Position numbers and translations under genes: made by a program. 64,000 bases of DNA from Luidia sarsii (Eukaryota > Echinodermata > Asteroidea > Paxillosida > Luidiidae), in NCBI GenBank assembly GCA_949987565.1, contig OX465121.1, forward strand, positions 7,439,177-7,503,176. The letters are read 5' to 3'. Below, piece after piece: positions 50,102 to 61,737 of the stretch. The notes under the pieces are model-generated. The model saw only the letters and a list, made by a program, of their open reading frames with translations. It did not search any database and had not been told where the DNA came from. Numbering within the stretch: the first letter of the stretch is position 1; the number at the start of each line of letters is the position of its first letter.

Positions 50102-50434
50102 GCCAAGCATGGCATGGTTAGGGTCTTGCCAAGCATGGCTTGTTTAGGGTTTGGCCAAGCGTGGCAGGTGTGAAGGTTGCCAAGCGTGGCATAGTGAGAT
50201 GTGGCCAAGCATGGCCCGTGTGTAGGTTGCCAAGCATGGCATTGTGAGGTTTGGCCAGGCGTGGCATTGTGAGGTTTGGCCAGGCGTGGCTTTTGAGGTT
50301 GGGCCAAGCGTGGCCGGTGAATGTTGCCAAGCGTGGCCGGTGAATGTTGCCAAGCGTGTCATTTGAGTTCTGGCTGAGGTGGCCAGGTGTGTTGGGAATT
50401 GAGTGTTTCGGTTTTTATGGTTGCCAAGCATGGC
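50102..50434 (+). repeat. GCCAAGCRTGGC short tandem motif cluster in B1
   Basis: About a dozen copies of a 12-bp core (GCCAAGCATGGC, GCCAAGCGTGGC, GCCAGGCGTGGC and one or two decayed copies) are spaced roughly 22-26 bp apart by variable GT-rich spacers. The core has GCCA/TGGC inverted ends, so each copy is a short dyad. The copy order is the same in B2. Regular spacing of a dyad suggests a protein-binding array or a minisatellite; its function is unknown. Confidence 0.85.
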
Positions 50435-50570
50435 ATTTAATTAATTAAGACAAACTGTCTCATTTAGGCATAATTTTGCCATTGCATTCTTCTTGGAGAA
50501 TTAAAAGCGAGGCTCGAGAACCAGGCCAGGAAAGTCAACTCCTTGTCTCACTGTGTGCTTTGTGTGTAGT

Positions 50571-50619
50571 CTTGGAATAATCAATTTTATCAATAAAAGA
50601 TAAAATATCTTATTCCAAG
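50571..50619 (+). promoter_or_regulatory. Candidate tyrosine-recombinase site at the B1/A2 junction
   Basis: A 49-bp dyad spans the junction. The left arm is 50571-50591 and the right arm is 50599-50619, each 21 nt, with 18 of 21 positions complementary. The mismatched trinucleotide is TCA at 50581-50583 opposite ATC at 50607-50609. A 7-bp spacer AATAAAA (50592-50598) separates them. The outer arm parts are CTTGGAATAA and TTATTCCAAG; the inner parts are ATTTTATC and GATAAAAT. The layout resembles lox or FRT sites. The A1 and B2 outer ends correspond exactly to the two halves divided at 50580/50581, as expected if a circle joined at B2-A1 recreates this junction. It is a site by structure only. 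Confidence 0.6.
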
Positions 50620-50844
50620 GAGACACACGGTTTGTTTACCCGCTTCGAGTTTGCAGGCGGTCAGCTGTTTTTTGTTTTGGTCTGTGGATCTGTAAACAAG
50701 CTCCAGTGAGCGGCACAACCACTTGGCGCGACGCCCGCGCGCGCGCGGAGTTGACACTTTGTATAACATTTCGGCTCGCCCGCTGGAAAAGAGCGCGGAA
50801 AATCACTTCGGTGTGGTTCTCGAGCACTCAACACGCAAAAAATC
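50581..50844 (+). repeat. A2 split direct repeat (264 bp)
   Basis: This is the second copy of A1, starting directly after B1 without any intervening base. It ends ACACGCAAAAAATC at 50844. Its position inside the 3' repeat block is the hallmark of split direct repeats, in which A2 and B1 provide the template for completing the ends of linear cDNA. Confidence 0.92.
50592..50597 (+). terminator. Possible polyadenylation signal AATAAA in A2
   Basis: AATAAA lies 12 nt after the B1/A2 junction and downstream of all reading frames, so it could direct 3' end formation. The same hexamer occurs in A1 at 44745-44750, and here it also forms the spacer of the proposed recombination site. In A/T-rich DNA a chance match is likely, so confidence is low. 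Confidence 0.25.
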
Positions 50845-50907
50845 CCCACCACCTCCCCTTCACCGCCATTGGTCATGGATTAATGCAGCGGAATTTGGGG
50901 TCTTTTC
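50845..50907 (+). other. A2-B2 linker
   Basis: This 63-bp segment is found once in the window, between the end of A2 homology and the start of B2 homology. It is C-rich at first (CCCACCACCTCCCCTTCACC) and then contains CCATTGG. In split-repeat elements such a linker is unique internal sequence. No gene is present. Confidence 0.75.
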
Positions 50908-51697
50908 GGCTGGAGACGACCGGAAGTGCCTCCTTGTTAAGTGATATTCATTAGATCGTAGGTGGTTGGACCATTTAGAGCATGAATTTTAATGTTTAAA
51001 TTTAGTAAATTACTCTTTCTGTCGTTCGTGTTTTACGCCAAGCACCCGCTTGTACCAGCGGGGCTTATTCCAACCGTATGTGCGAACGGTGGAAAATCGG
51101 CGTGACGTTTACCCGTACTGTTAAGTAAGTTAGAATTTTAAATAGGTAAGGGGACAATTCTTAAACAATGGGGGTTTACCCACTTTCGGTGGGGGCCAGG
51201 GCTCACGGCTAGAGCTTTGCCAAGCATGGCATGGTTAGGGTCTTGCCAAGCATGGCTTGTTTAGGGTTTGGCCAAGCGTGGCAGGTGTGAAGGTTGCCAA
51301 GCGTGGCATAGTGAGATGTGGCCAAGCATGGCCCGTGTGTAGGTTGCCAAGCATGGCATTGTGAGGTTTGGCCAGGCGTGGCATTGTGAGGTTTGGCCAG
51401 GCGTGGCTTTTGAGGTTGGGCCAAGCGTGGCCGGTGAATGTTGCCAAGCGTGGCCGGTGAATGTTGCCAAGCGTGTCATTTGAGTTCTGGCTGAGGTGGC
51501 CAGGTGTGTTGGGAATTGAGTGTTTCGGTTTTTATGGTTGCCAAGCATGGCATTTAATTAATTAAGACAAACTGTCTCATTTAGGCATAATTTTGCCATT
51601 GCATTCTTCTTGGAGAATTAAAAGCGAGGCTCGAGAACCAGGCCAGGAAAGTCAACTCCTTGTCTCACTGTGTGCTTTGTGTGTAGTCTTGGAATAA
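50908..51697 (+). repeat. B2 split direct repeat (790 bp), right end of the element
   Basis: This is the second copy of B1, including the hairpin and the dozen GCCAAGCRTGGC motifs (51219-51551). The last element bases are CTTGGAATAA, ending at 51697. The satellite resumes with GAGGAATATCCC at 51698. Confidence 0.93.
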
Positions 51698-52953
51698 GAG
51701 GAATATCCCACCAAAACACTTTTCGAGTCAACAACGACTGAAGTCAAATATCTTCTCAATTCGATAAAAAAAACCAATTTATGTTTTTTTTGTATTTTCG
51801 GAAAGTTAATATATTGGAGGATATTATGTCCAAAGGATTTTTTCAAAATCCGTCTCTAAATGTTGAAAATACAAGGCTTTCGTGGAAGTGTTTGTGCACT
51901 GTTTTCATGAAAATGTAAAGTTCCTGCCTTTTTGAATGGCCGCTTTCGAAGAGTTAGAATGGCGCTGCTATATTGTGTCTGGTACCAAATGAACGCGCGA
52001 AGTCCCCTTGAACTATTTACAACAAAGTTCACACGGAAATAATTTTGATATCATTTGAAATCCTCAAAATCTCAAAAGTGGGGGTTATTCCTCATTATGC
52101 TGTGCCGGGTCACATATCTTCTTTCCCTTCCTCCATGGTCCAACCACCCTTGCTTAATTGTGACCCGGCACAGCGACATGAGGAATATCCCACCAAAACA
52201 CTTTTCGAGTCAACAACGACTGAAGTCAAATGTCTATTCAATTCGATAAAAAAAACAATTTATGTTTTTTTTGTATTTTCGGAAAGTTAATGTATTGGAG
52301 GATATTATGTCCAAAGGATTTTTTCAAAATCCGTCTCTAAATGTTGAAAATACAAGGCTTTCGTGGAAGTGTTTGTGCACTGTTTTCATGAAAATGTAAA
52401 GTTCCTGCCTTTTTGAATGGCCGCTTTCGAAGAGTTAGAATGGCGCTGCTATATTGTGTCTGGTACCAAATGAACGCGCGAAGTCCCCTTGAACTATTTA
52501 CAACAAAGTTCACACGGAAATAATTTTGATATCATTTGAAAGCTAATGGTATACTCTTTCACATCATTAGAAAATCTCAAAATCTCAAAAGTGGGGGTTA
52601 TTCCTCATTATGCTGTGCCGGGTCACATATCTTCTTTCCCTTCCTACCCTTGCTTAATTGTGACCCGGCACAGCGACATGAGGAATATCCCACCAAAACA
52701 CTTTTCGAGTCAACAACGACTGAAGTCAAATATCTTCTCAATTCGATAAAAAAAAACAATTTAGGTTTTTTTGTATTTTCGGAAAGTTAATGTATTGGAG
52801 GATATTATGTCCAAAGGATTTTTTCAAAATCCGTCTCTAAATGTTGAAAAAACAAGGCTTTCGTGGAAGTGTTTGTGCACTGTTTTCATGAAAATGTAAA
52901 GTTCCTGCCTTTTTGAATGGCCGCTTTCGAAGAGTTAGAATGGCGCTGCTATA

Positions 52954-54897
52954 TTGTGTCTGGTACCAAATGAACGCGCGAAGTCCCCTTGTACTATTTA
53001 CAACAAAGTTCACACGGAAATAATTTTGATATCATTTGAAATCCTCAAAATCTCAAAAGTGGGGGTTATTCCTCATTATGCTGTGCCGGGTCACATATCT
53101 TCTTTCCCTTCCTCCATGGTCCAACCACCCTTGCTTAATTGTGACCCGGCACAGCGACATGAGGAATATCCCACCAAAACACTTTTCGAGTCAACAACGA
53201 CTGAAGTCAAATGTCTATTCAATTCGATAAAAAAAACAATTTATGTTTTTTTTGTATTTTCGGAAAGTTAATGTATTGGAGGATATTATGTCCAAAGGAT
53301 TTTTTCAAAATCCGTCTCTAAATGTTGAAAATACAAGGCTTTCGTGGAAGTGTTTGTGCACTGTTTTCATGAAAATGTAAAGTTCCTGCCTTTTTGAATG
53401 GCCGCTTTCGAAGAGTTAGAATGGCGCTGCTATATTGTGTCTGGTACCAAATGAACGCGCGAAGTCCCCTTGAACTATTTACAACAAAGTTCACACGGAA
53501 ATAATTTTGATATCATTTGAAAGCTAATGGTATACTCTTTCACATCATTAGAAAATCTCAAAATCTCAAAAGTGGGGGTTATTCCTCATTATGCTGTGCC
53601 GGGTCACATATCTTCTTTCCCTTCCTACCCTTGCTTAATTGTGACCCGGCACAGCGACATGAGGAATATCCCACCAAAACACTTTTCGAGTCAACAACGA
53701 CTGAAGTCAAATATCTTCTCAATTCGATAAAAAAAAACAATTTAGTTTTTTTTGTATTTTCGGAAAGTTAATGTATTGGAGGATATTATGTCCAAAGGAT
53801 TTTTTCAAAATCCGTCTCTAAATGTTGAAAAAACAAGGCTTTCGTGGAAGTGTTTGTGCACTGTTTTCATGAAAATGTAAAGTTCCTGCCTTTTTGAATG
53901 GCCGCTTTCGAAGAGTTAGAATGGCGCTGCTATATTGTGTCTGGTACCAAATGAACGCGCGAAGTCCCCTTGTACTATTTACAACAAAGTTCACACGGAA
54001 ATAATTTTGATATCATTTGAAATCCTCAAAATCTCAAAAGTGGGGGTTATTCCTCATTATGCTGTGCCGGGTCACATATCTTCTTTCCCTTCCTCCATGG
54101 TCCAACCACCCTTGCTTAATTGTGACCCGGCACAGCGACATGAGGAATATCCCACCAAAACACTTTTCGAGTCAACAACGACTGAAGTCAAATGTCTATT
54201 CAATTCGATAAAAAAAACAATTTATGTTTTTTTTGTATTTTCGGAAAGTTAATGTATTGGAGGATATTATGTCCAAAGGATTTTTTCAAAATCCGTCTCT
54301 AAATGTTGAAAATACAAGGCTTTCGTGGAAGTGTTTGTGCACTGTTTTCATGAAAATGTAAAGTTCCTGCCTTTTTGAATGGCCGCTTTCGAAGAGTTAG
54401 AATGGCGCTGCTATATTGTGTCTGGTACCAAATGAACGCGCGAAGTCCCCTTGAACTATTTACAACAAAGTTCACACGGAAATAATTTTGATATCATTTG
54501 AAATCCTCAAAATCTCAAAAGTGGGGGTTATTCCTCATTATGCTGTGCCGGGTCACATATCTTCTTTCCCTTCCTCCATGGTCCAACCACCCTTGCTTAA
54601 TTGTGACCCGGCACAGCGACATGAGGAATATCCCACCAAAACACTTTTCGAGTCAACAACGACTGAAGTCAAATATCTTCTCAATTCGATAAAAAAAACC
54701 AATTTATGTTTTTTTTGTATTTTCGGAAAGTTAATGTATTGGAGGATATTATGTCCAAAGGATTTTTTCAAAATCCGTCTCTAAATGTTGAAAATACAAG
54801 GCTTTCGTGGAAGTGTTTGTGCACTGTTTTCATGAAAATGTAAAGTTCCTGCCTTTTTGAATGGCCGCTTTCGAAGAGTTAGAATGGCGCTGCTATA
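52954..54897 (+). repeat. Example dimeric organisation (~981 bp)
   Basis: A 481-bp unit (CTTGTACTATT, AATCCTC, long loop, ATGTCTATTC) is followed by a 500-bp unit (CTTGAACTATT, 32-bp segment, short loop). The pair repeats from 52954 to 53935. The same pairing occurs at 30238-32200, 34675-35655, 36905-37885, 39111-40091 and 42564-44526. The dimer is therefore the main repeating unit of this part of the array. Confidence 0.8.
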
Positions 54898-57800
54898 TTG
54901 TGTCTGGTACCAAATGAACGCGCGAAGTCCCCTTGAACTATTTACAACAAAGTTCACACGGAAATAATTTTGATATCATTTGAAAGCTAATGGTATACTC
55001 TTTCACATCATTAGAAAATCTCAAAATCTCAAAAGTGGGGGTTATTCCTCATTATGCTGTGCCGGGTCACATATCTTCTTTCCCTTCCTACCCTTGCTTA
55101 ATTGTGACCCGGCACAGCGACATGAGGAATATCCCACCAAAACACTTTTCGAGTCAAGAACGACTGAAGTCAAATATCTTCTCAATTCGATAAAAAAAAA
55201 CAATTTAAGGTTTTTTTGTATTTTCGGAAAGTTAATGTATTGGAGGATATTATGTCCAAAGGATTTATTCAAAATCCGTCTCTAAATGTTGAAAAAACAA
55301 GGCTTTCGTGGAAGTGTTTGTGCACTGTTTTCATGAAAATGTAAAGTTCCTGCCTTTTTGAATGGCCGCTTTCGAAGAGTTAGAATGGCGCTGCTATATT
55401 GTGTCTGGTACCAAATGAACGCGCGAAGTCCCCTTGTACTATTTACAACAAAGTTCACACGGAAATAATTTTGATATCATTTGAAAGCTAATGGTATACT
55501 CTTTCACATCATTAGAAAATCTCAAAATCTCAAAAGTGGGGGTTATTCCTCATTATGCTGTGCCGGGTCACATATCTTCTTTCCCTTCCTACCCTTGCTT
55601 AATTGTGACCCGGCACAGCGACATGAGGAATATCCCACCAAAACACTTTTCGAGTCAACAACGACTGAAGTCAAATATCTTCTCAATTCGATAAAAAAAA
55701 ACAATTTAGGTTTTTTTGTATTTTCGGAAAGTTAATGTATTGGAGGATATTATGTCCAAAGGATTTTTTCAAAATCCGTCTCTAAATGTTGAAAAAACAA
55801 GGCTTTCGTGGAAGTGTTTGTGCACTGTTTTCATGAAAATGTAAAGTTCCTGCCTTTTTGAATGGCCGCTTTCGAAGAGTTAGAATGGCGCTGGTATATT
55901 GTGTCTGGTACCAAATGAACGCGCGAAGTCCCCTTGTACTATTTACAACAAAGTTCACACGGAAATAATTTTGATATCATTTGAAATCCTCAAAATCTCA
56001 AAAGTGGGGGTTATTCCTCATTATGCTGTGCCGGGTCACATATCTTCTTTCCCTTCCTCCATGGTCCAACCACCCTTGCTTAATTGTGACCCGGCACAGC
56101 GACATGAGGAATATCCCACCAAAACACTTTTCGAGTCAACAACGACTGAAGTCAAATGTCTATTCAATTCGATAAAAAAAACAATTTATGTTTTTTTTGT
56201 ATTTTCGGAAAGTTAATGTATTGGAGGATATTATGTCCAAAGGATTTTTTCAAAATCCGTCTCTAAATGTTGAAAATACAAGGCTTTCGTGGAAGTGTTT
56301 GTGCACTGTTTTCATGAAAATGTAAAGTTCCTGCCTTTTTGAATGGCCGCTTTCGAAGAGTTAGAATGGCGCTGCTATATTGTGTCTGGTACCAAATGAA
56401 CGCGCGAAGTCCCCTTGAACTATTTACAACAAAGTTCACACGGAAATAATTTTGATATCATTTGAAAGCTAATGGTATACTCTTTCACATCATTAGAAAA
56501 TCTCAAAATCTCAAAAGTGGGGGTTATTCCTCATTATGCTGTGCCGGGTCACATATCTTCTTTCCCTTCCTACCCTTGCTTAATTGTGACCCGGCACAGC
56601 GACATGAGGAATATCCCACCAAAACACTTTTCGAGTCAACAACGACTGAAGTCAAATATCTTCTCAATTCGATAAAAAAAAAAAATTTAGGTTTTTTTGT
56701 ATTTTCGGAAAGTTAATGTATTGGAGGATATTATGTCCAAAGGATTTTTTCAAAATCCGTCTCTAAATGTTGAAAAAACAAGGCTTTCGTGGAAGTGTTT
56801 GTGCACTGTTTTCATGAAAATGTAAAGTTCCTGCCTTTTTGAATGGCCGCTTTCGAAGAGTTAGAATGGCGCTGCTATATTGTGTCTGGTACCGAATGAA
56901 CGCGCGAAGTCCCCTTGTACTATTTACAACAAAGTTCACACGGAAATAATTTTGATATCATTTGAAATCCTCAAAATCTCAAAAGTGGGGGTTATTCCTC
57001 ATTATGCTGTGCCGAGTCACATATCTTCTTTCCCTTCCTCCATGGTCCAACCACCCTTGCTTAATTGTGACCCGGCACAGCGACATGAGGAATATCCCAC
57101 CAAAACACTTTTCGAGTCAACAACGACTGAAGTCAAATATCTTCTCAATTCGATAAAAAAACCAATTTATGTTTTTTTTGTATTTTCGGAAAGTTAATGT
57201 ATAGGAGGATATAATGTCCAAAGGATTTTTTCAAAATCCGTCTCTAAATGTTGAAAAAACAAGGCTTTCGTGGAAGTGTTTGTGCACTGTTTTCATGAAA
57301 ATGTAAAGTTCCTGCATTTTTGAATGGCCGCTTTCGAAGAGTTAGAATGGCGCTGCTATATTGTGTCTGGTACCAAATGAACGCGCGAAGGCCCCTTGTA
57401 CTATTTACAACAAAGTTCACACGGAAATAATTTTGATATCATTTGAAATCCTCAAAATCTCAAAAGTGGGGGTTATTCCTCATTATGCTGTGCCGGGTCA
57501 CATATCTTCTTTCCCTTCCTCCATGGTCCAACCACCCTTGCTTAATTGTGACCCGGCACAGCGACATGAGGAATATCCCACCAAAACACTTTTCGAGTCA
57601 ACAACGACTGAAGTCAAATATCTTCTCAATTCGATAAAAAAACCAATTTATGTTTTTTTTGTATTTTCGGAAAGTTAATGTATTGGAGGATATTATGTCC
57701 AAAGGATTTTTTCAAAATCCGTCTCTAAATGTTGAAAAAACAAGGCTTTTGTGGAAGTGTTTGTGCACTGTTTTCATAAAAATGTAAAGTTCCTGCATTT

Positions 57801-58810
57801 TTGAATCGCCGCTTTCGAAGAGTTAGAATGGCGCTGCTATATTGTGTCTGGTACCGAATGAACGCGCGAAGTCCCCTTGTACTATTTACAACAAAGTTCA
57901 CACGGAAATAATTTTGATATCATTTGAAATCCTCAAAATCTCAAAAGTGGGGGTTATTCCTCATTATGCTGTGCCGAGTCACATATCTTCTTTCCCTTCC
58001 TCCATGGTCCAACCACCCTTGCTTAATTGTGACCCGGCACAGCGACATGAGGAATATCCCACCAAAACACTTTTCGAGTCAACAACGACTGAAGTCAAAT
58101 ATCTTCTCAATTCGATAAAAAAACCAATTTATGTTTTTTTTGTATTTTCGGAAAGTTAATGTATAGGAGGATATTATGTCCAAAGGATTTTTTCAAAATC
58201 CGTCTCTAAATGTTGAAAAAACAAGGCTTTCGTGGAAGTGTTTGTGCACTGTTTTCATGAAAATGTAAAGTTCCTGCATTTTTGAATGGCCGCTTTCGAA
58301 GAGTTAGAATGGCGCTGCTATATTGTGTCTGGTACCAAATGAACGCGCGAAGGCCCCTTGTACTATTTACAACAAAGTTCACACGGAAATAATTTTGATA
58401 TCATATTATTCCTCATTATGCTGTGCTGGGTCACATATTTTCTTTCCCTTCCTACCCTTGCTTAATTGTGACCCGGCACAGCGACATGAGGAATATCCAA
58501 CCAAAACACTTTTTGAATGGCCTTTTTGAATGGCCGCTTTCGAAGAGTTAGAATGGCGCTGCTATATTGTGTCTGGTACCAAATGAACGCGCGAAGGCCC
58601 CTTGTACTATTTACAACAAAGTTCACACGGAAATAATTTTGATATCATATTATTCCTCATTATGCTGTGCTGGGTCACATATCTTCTTTCCCTTCCTACC
58701 CTTGCTTAATTGTGACCCGGCACAGCGACATGAGGAATATCCAACCAAAACACTTTTTGAATGGCCTTTTTGAATGGCCGCTTTCGAAGAATTAGAATGG
58801 CGCTGCTATA

Positions 58811-59226
58811 TTGTGTCTGGTACCATCATTTCACATCATTAGAAAATCTCAAAATCTCAAAAGTGGGGGTTATTCCTCATTATGCTGTGCCGGGTCACAT
58901 ATCTTCTTTCCCTTCCTACCCTTGCTTAATTGTGACCCGGCACAGCGACATGAGGAATATCCCACCAAAACACTTTTCGAGTCAACAACGACTGAAGTCA
59001 AATATCTTCTCAATTCGATAAAAAAAAACAATTTAGGTTTTTTTTGTATTTTCGGAAAGTTAATGTATTGGAGGATATTATGTCCAAAGGATTTTTTCAA
59101 AATCCGTCTCTAAATGTTGAAAAAACAAGGCTTTCGTGGAAGTGTTTGTGCACTGTTTTCATGAAAATGTAAAGTTCCTGCCTTTTTGAATGGCCGCTTT
59201 CGAAGAGTTAGAATGGCGCTGCTATA
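58811..59226 (+). repeat. Rearranged 416-bp monomer with internal deletion
   Basis: GTCTGGTACCA is joined to TCATTTCACATCATTAG, removing the GAACGCGCG...GGTATACTC part. The same junction recurs in the unit at 61806-62219, so the deletion happened once and was copied. It follows a 244-bp unit with GAAGAATTAG in both places, 2995 bp apart. Confidence 0.8.
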
Positions 59227-61737
59227 TTGTGTCTGGTACCAAATGAACGCGCGAAGTCCCCTTGTACTATTTACAACAAAGTTCACACGGAAATAATTTT
59301 GATATCATTTGAAATCCTCAAAATCTCAAAAGTGGGGGTTATTCCTCATTATGCTGTGCCGGGTCACATATCTTCTTTCCCTTCCACCCTTGCTTAATTG
59401 TGACCCGGCACAGCGACATGAGGAATATCCCACCAAAACACTTTTCGAGTCAACAACGACTGAAGTCAAATATCTTCTCAATTCGATAAAAAAAAAAAAA
59501 TTATGTTTTTTTGTTTTTTCGGAAAGTTAATGTATTGGAGGATATTATGTCCAAAGGATTTTTTCAAAATCCGTCTCTAAATTTTGAAAAAACAAGGCTT
59601 TCGTGGAAGTGTTTGTGCACTGTATTCATGAAAATGTAAAGTTCCTGCCTTTTTGAATGGCCGCTTTCGAAGAGTTTGAATGGCGCTGCTATATTGTGTC
59701 TGGTACCAAATGAACGCGCGAAGTCCCCTTGTACTATTTACAACAAAGTTCACACGGAAATAATTTTGATATCATTTGAAATCCTCAAAATCTCAAAAGT
59801 GGGGGTTATTCCTCATTATGCTGTGCCGGGTCACATATCTTCTTTCCCTTCCTCCATGGTCCAACCACCCTTGCTTAATTGTGACCCGGCACAGCGACAT
59901 GAGGAATATCCCACCAAAACACTTTTCGAGTCAACAACGACTGAAGTCAAATATCTTCTCAATTCGATAAAAAAACCAATTTATGTTTTTTTTGTATTTT
60001 CGGAAAGTTAATGTATTGGAGGATATTATGTCCAAAGGATTTTTTCAAAATCCGTCTCTAAATGTTGAAAAAACAAGGCTTTCGTGGAAGTGTTTGTGCA
60101 CTGTTTTCATGAAAATGTAAAGTTCCTGCATTTTTGAATGGCCGCTTTCGAAGAGTTAGAATGGCGCTGCTATATTGTGTCTGGTACCAAATGAACGCGC
60201 GAAGGCCCCTTGTACTATTTACAAGAAAGTTCACACGGAAATAATTTTGATATCATATTATTCCTCATTATGCTGTGCTGGGTCACATATCTTCTTTCCC
60301 TTCCTACCCTTGCTTAATTGTGACCCGGCACAGCGACATGAGGAATATCCCACCAAAACACTTTTCGAGTCAACAACGACTGAAGTCAAATATCTTCTCA
60401 ATTCGATAAAAAAAAACAATTTAGGTTTTTTTGTATTTTCGGAAAGTTAATGTATTGGAGGATATTATGTCCAAAGGATTTTTTCAAAATCCGTCTCTAA
60501 ATGTTGAAAAAACAAGGCTTTCGTGGAAGTGTTTGTGCACTGTTTTCATGAAAATGTAAAGTTCCTGCCTTTTTGAATGGCCGCTTTCGAAGAGTTAGAA
60601 TGGCGCTGCTATATTGTGTCTGGTACCAAATGAACGCGCGAAGTCCCCTTGTACTATTTACAACAAAGTTCACACGGAAATAATTTTGATATCATTTGAA
60701 ATCCTCAAAATCTCAAAAGTGGGGGTTATTCCTCATTATGCTGTGCCGGGTCACATATCTTCTTTCCCTTCCACCCTTGCTTAATTGTGACCCGGCACAG
60801 CGACATGAGGAATATCCCACCAAAACACTTTTCGAGTCAACAACGACTGAAGTCAAATATCTTCTCAATTCGATAAAAAAAAAAAAATTATGTTTTTTTG
60901 TTTTTTCGGAAAGTTAATGTATTGGAGGATATTATGTCCAAAGGATTTTTTCAAAATCCGTCTCTAAATTTTGAAAAAACAAGGCTTTCGTGGAAGTGTT
61001 TGTGCACTGTATTCATGAAAATGTAAAGTTCCTGCCTTTTTGAATGGCCGCTTTCGAAGAGTTTGAATGGCGCTGCTATATTGTGTCTGGTACCAAATGA
61101 ACGCGCGAAGTCCCCTTGTACTATTTACAACAAAGTTCACACGGAAATAATTTTGATATCATTTGAAATCCTCAAAATCTCAAAAGTGGGGGTTATTCCT
61201 CATTATGCTGTGCCGGGTCACATATCTTCTTTCCCTTCCTCCATGGTCCAACCACCCTTGCTTAATTGTGACCCGGCACAGCGACATGAGGAATATCCCA
61301 CCAAAACACTTTTCGAGTCAACAACGACTGAAGTCAAATATCTTCTCAATTCGATAAAAAAACCAATTTATGTTTTTTTTGTATTTTCGGAAAGTTAATG
61401 TATTGGAGGATATTATGTCCAAAGGATTTTTTCAAAATCCGTCTCTAAATGTTGAAAAAACAAGGCTTTCGTGGAAGTGTTTGTGCACTGTTTTCATGAA
61501 AATGTAAAGTTCCTGCATTTTTGAATGGCCGCTTTCGAAGAGTTAGAATGGCGCTGCTATATTGTGTCTGGTACCAAATGAACGCGCGAAGGCCCCTTGT
61601 ACTATTTACAACAAAGTTCACACGGAAATAATTTTGATATCATATTATTCCTCATTATGCTGTGCTGGGTCACATATCTTCTTTCCCTTCCTACCCTTGC
61701 TTAATTGTGACCCGGCACAGCGACATGAGGAATATCC
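59227..61737 (+). repeat. Tandem 1387-bp duplication
   Basis: The unit group starting at 59227 recurs at 60614. Both copies share CCCTTCCACCCTTG, TTGTTTTTTCGG, TCTAAATTTTGAAAAAAC, CACTGTATTCATG and GAGTTTGAATGG. The third unit starts alike (60175 and 61562) but changes at ATATCCC versus ATATCCA, where the later copy becomes an ordinary 244-bp unit. Confidence 0.85.
60175..60613 (+). repeat. Hybrid 439-bp monomer
   Basis: The left half has the short-monomer junction (GAAGGCCCC, GATATCATATTATTCCTC, GTGCTGGGTC). The right half is full length (ATATCCCACC, TCGAGTCAAC, A-run, T-run). The switch falls in or just after the dyad. A similar hybrid starts at 14857. These are recombinants between monomer classes. 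Confidence 0.8.

Larger units (their letters stand above)
49791..50580 (+). repeat. B1 split direct repeat (790 bp)
   Basis: This repeat matches B2 (50908-51697) over its full length at an offset of 1117. I see two substitutions, at 49876 (G versus T) and 49890 (T versus A). It starts GGCTGGAGACGACCGG and ends GTAGTCTTGGAATAA, exactly where A2 starts. Its contents are a stem CCCGCT/AGCGGG at 49928-49945, the motif CTTATTCCAA at 49947-49956 and a short-motif cluster at 50102-50434. It has no coding content; frames across it are products of the repeated motif. Confidence 0.93.
44734..51697 (+). mobile_element. Ngaro-type tyrosine-recombinase retrotransposon (DIRS order)
   Basis: The element is 6964 bp, with the split direct repeat order A1 - genes - B1 - A2 - linker - B2. 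It encodes a Gag-like protein, RT plus RNase H, a tyrosine recombinase and an SGNH-like domain, all on the + strand. The left flank ends GGCACAGCGACAT and the right flank starts GAGGAATATCCC. These are directly adjacent in an intact satellite monomer, so there is neither target duplication nor loss. In this group the recombinase replaces the integrase and aspartic protease of LTR elements, and no such domains are seen. The direct A/B repeats and the lack of an evident methyltransferase domain argue for Ngaro over DIRS1-like elements. Near-identical repeats suggest recent insertion. Confidence 0.92.

Noticed and set aside
50092..50431. Minus-strand proline/histidine-rich frames in B1 and B2
   Set aside because: They are translations of the repeated GCCAAGCRTGGC motif, and all three frames look similar.
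44734..51697. LTR retrotransposon of the Gypsy or Copia type
   Set aside because: There is no integrase or aspartic protease, no terminal TG...CA repeats and no target duplication. Split A/B repeats and a tyrosine recombinase fit Ngaro.
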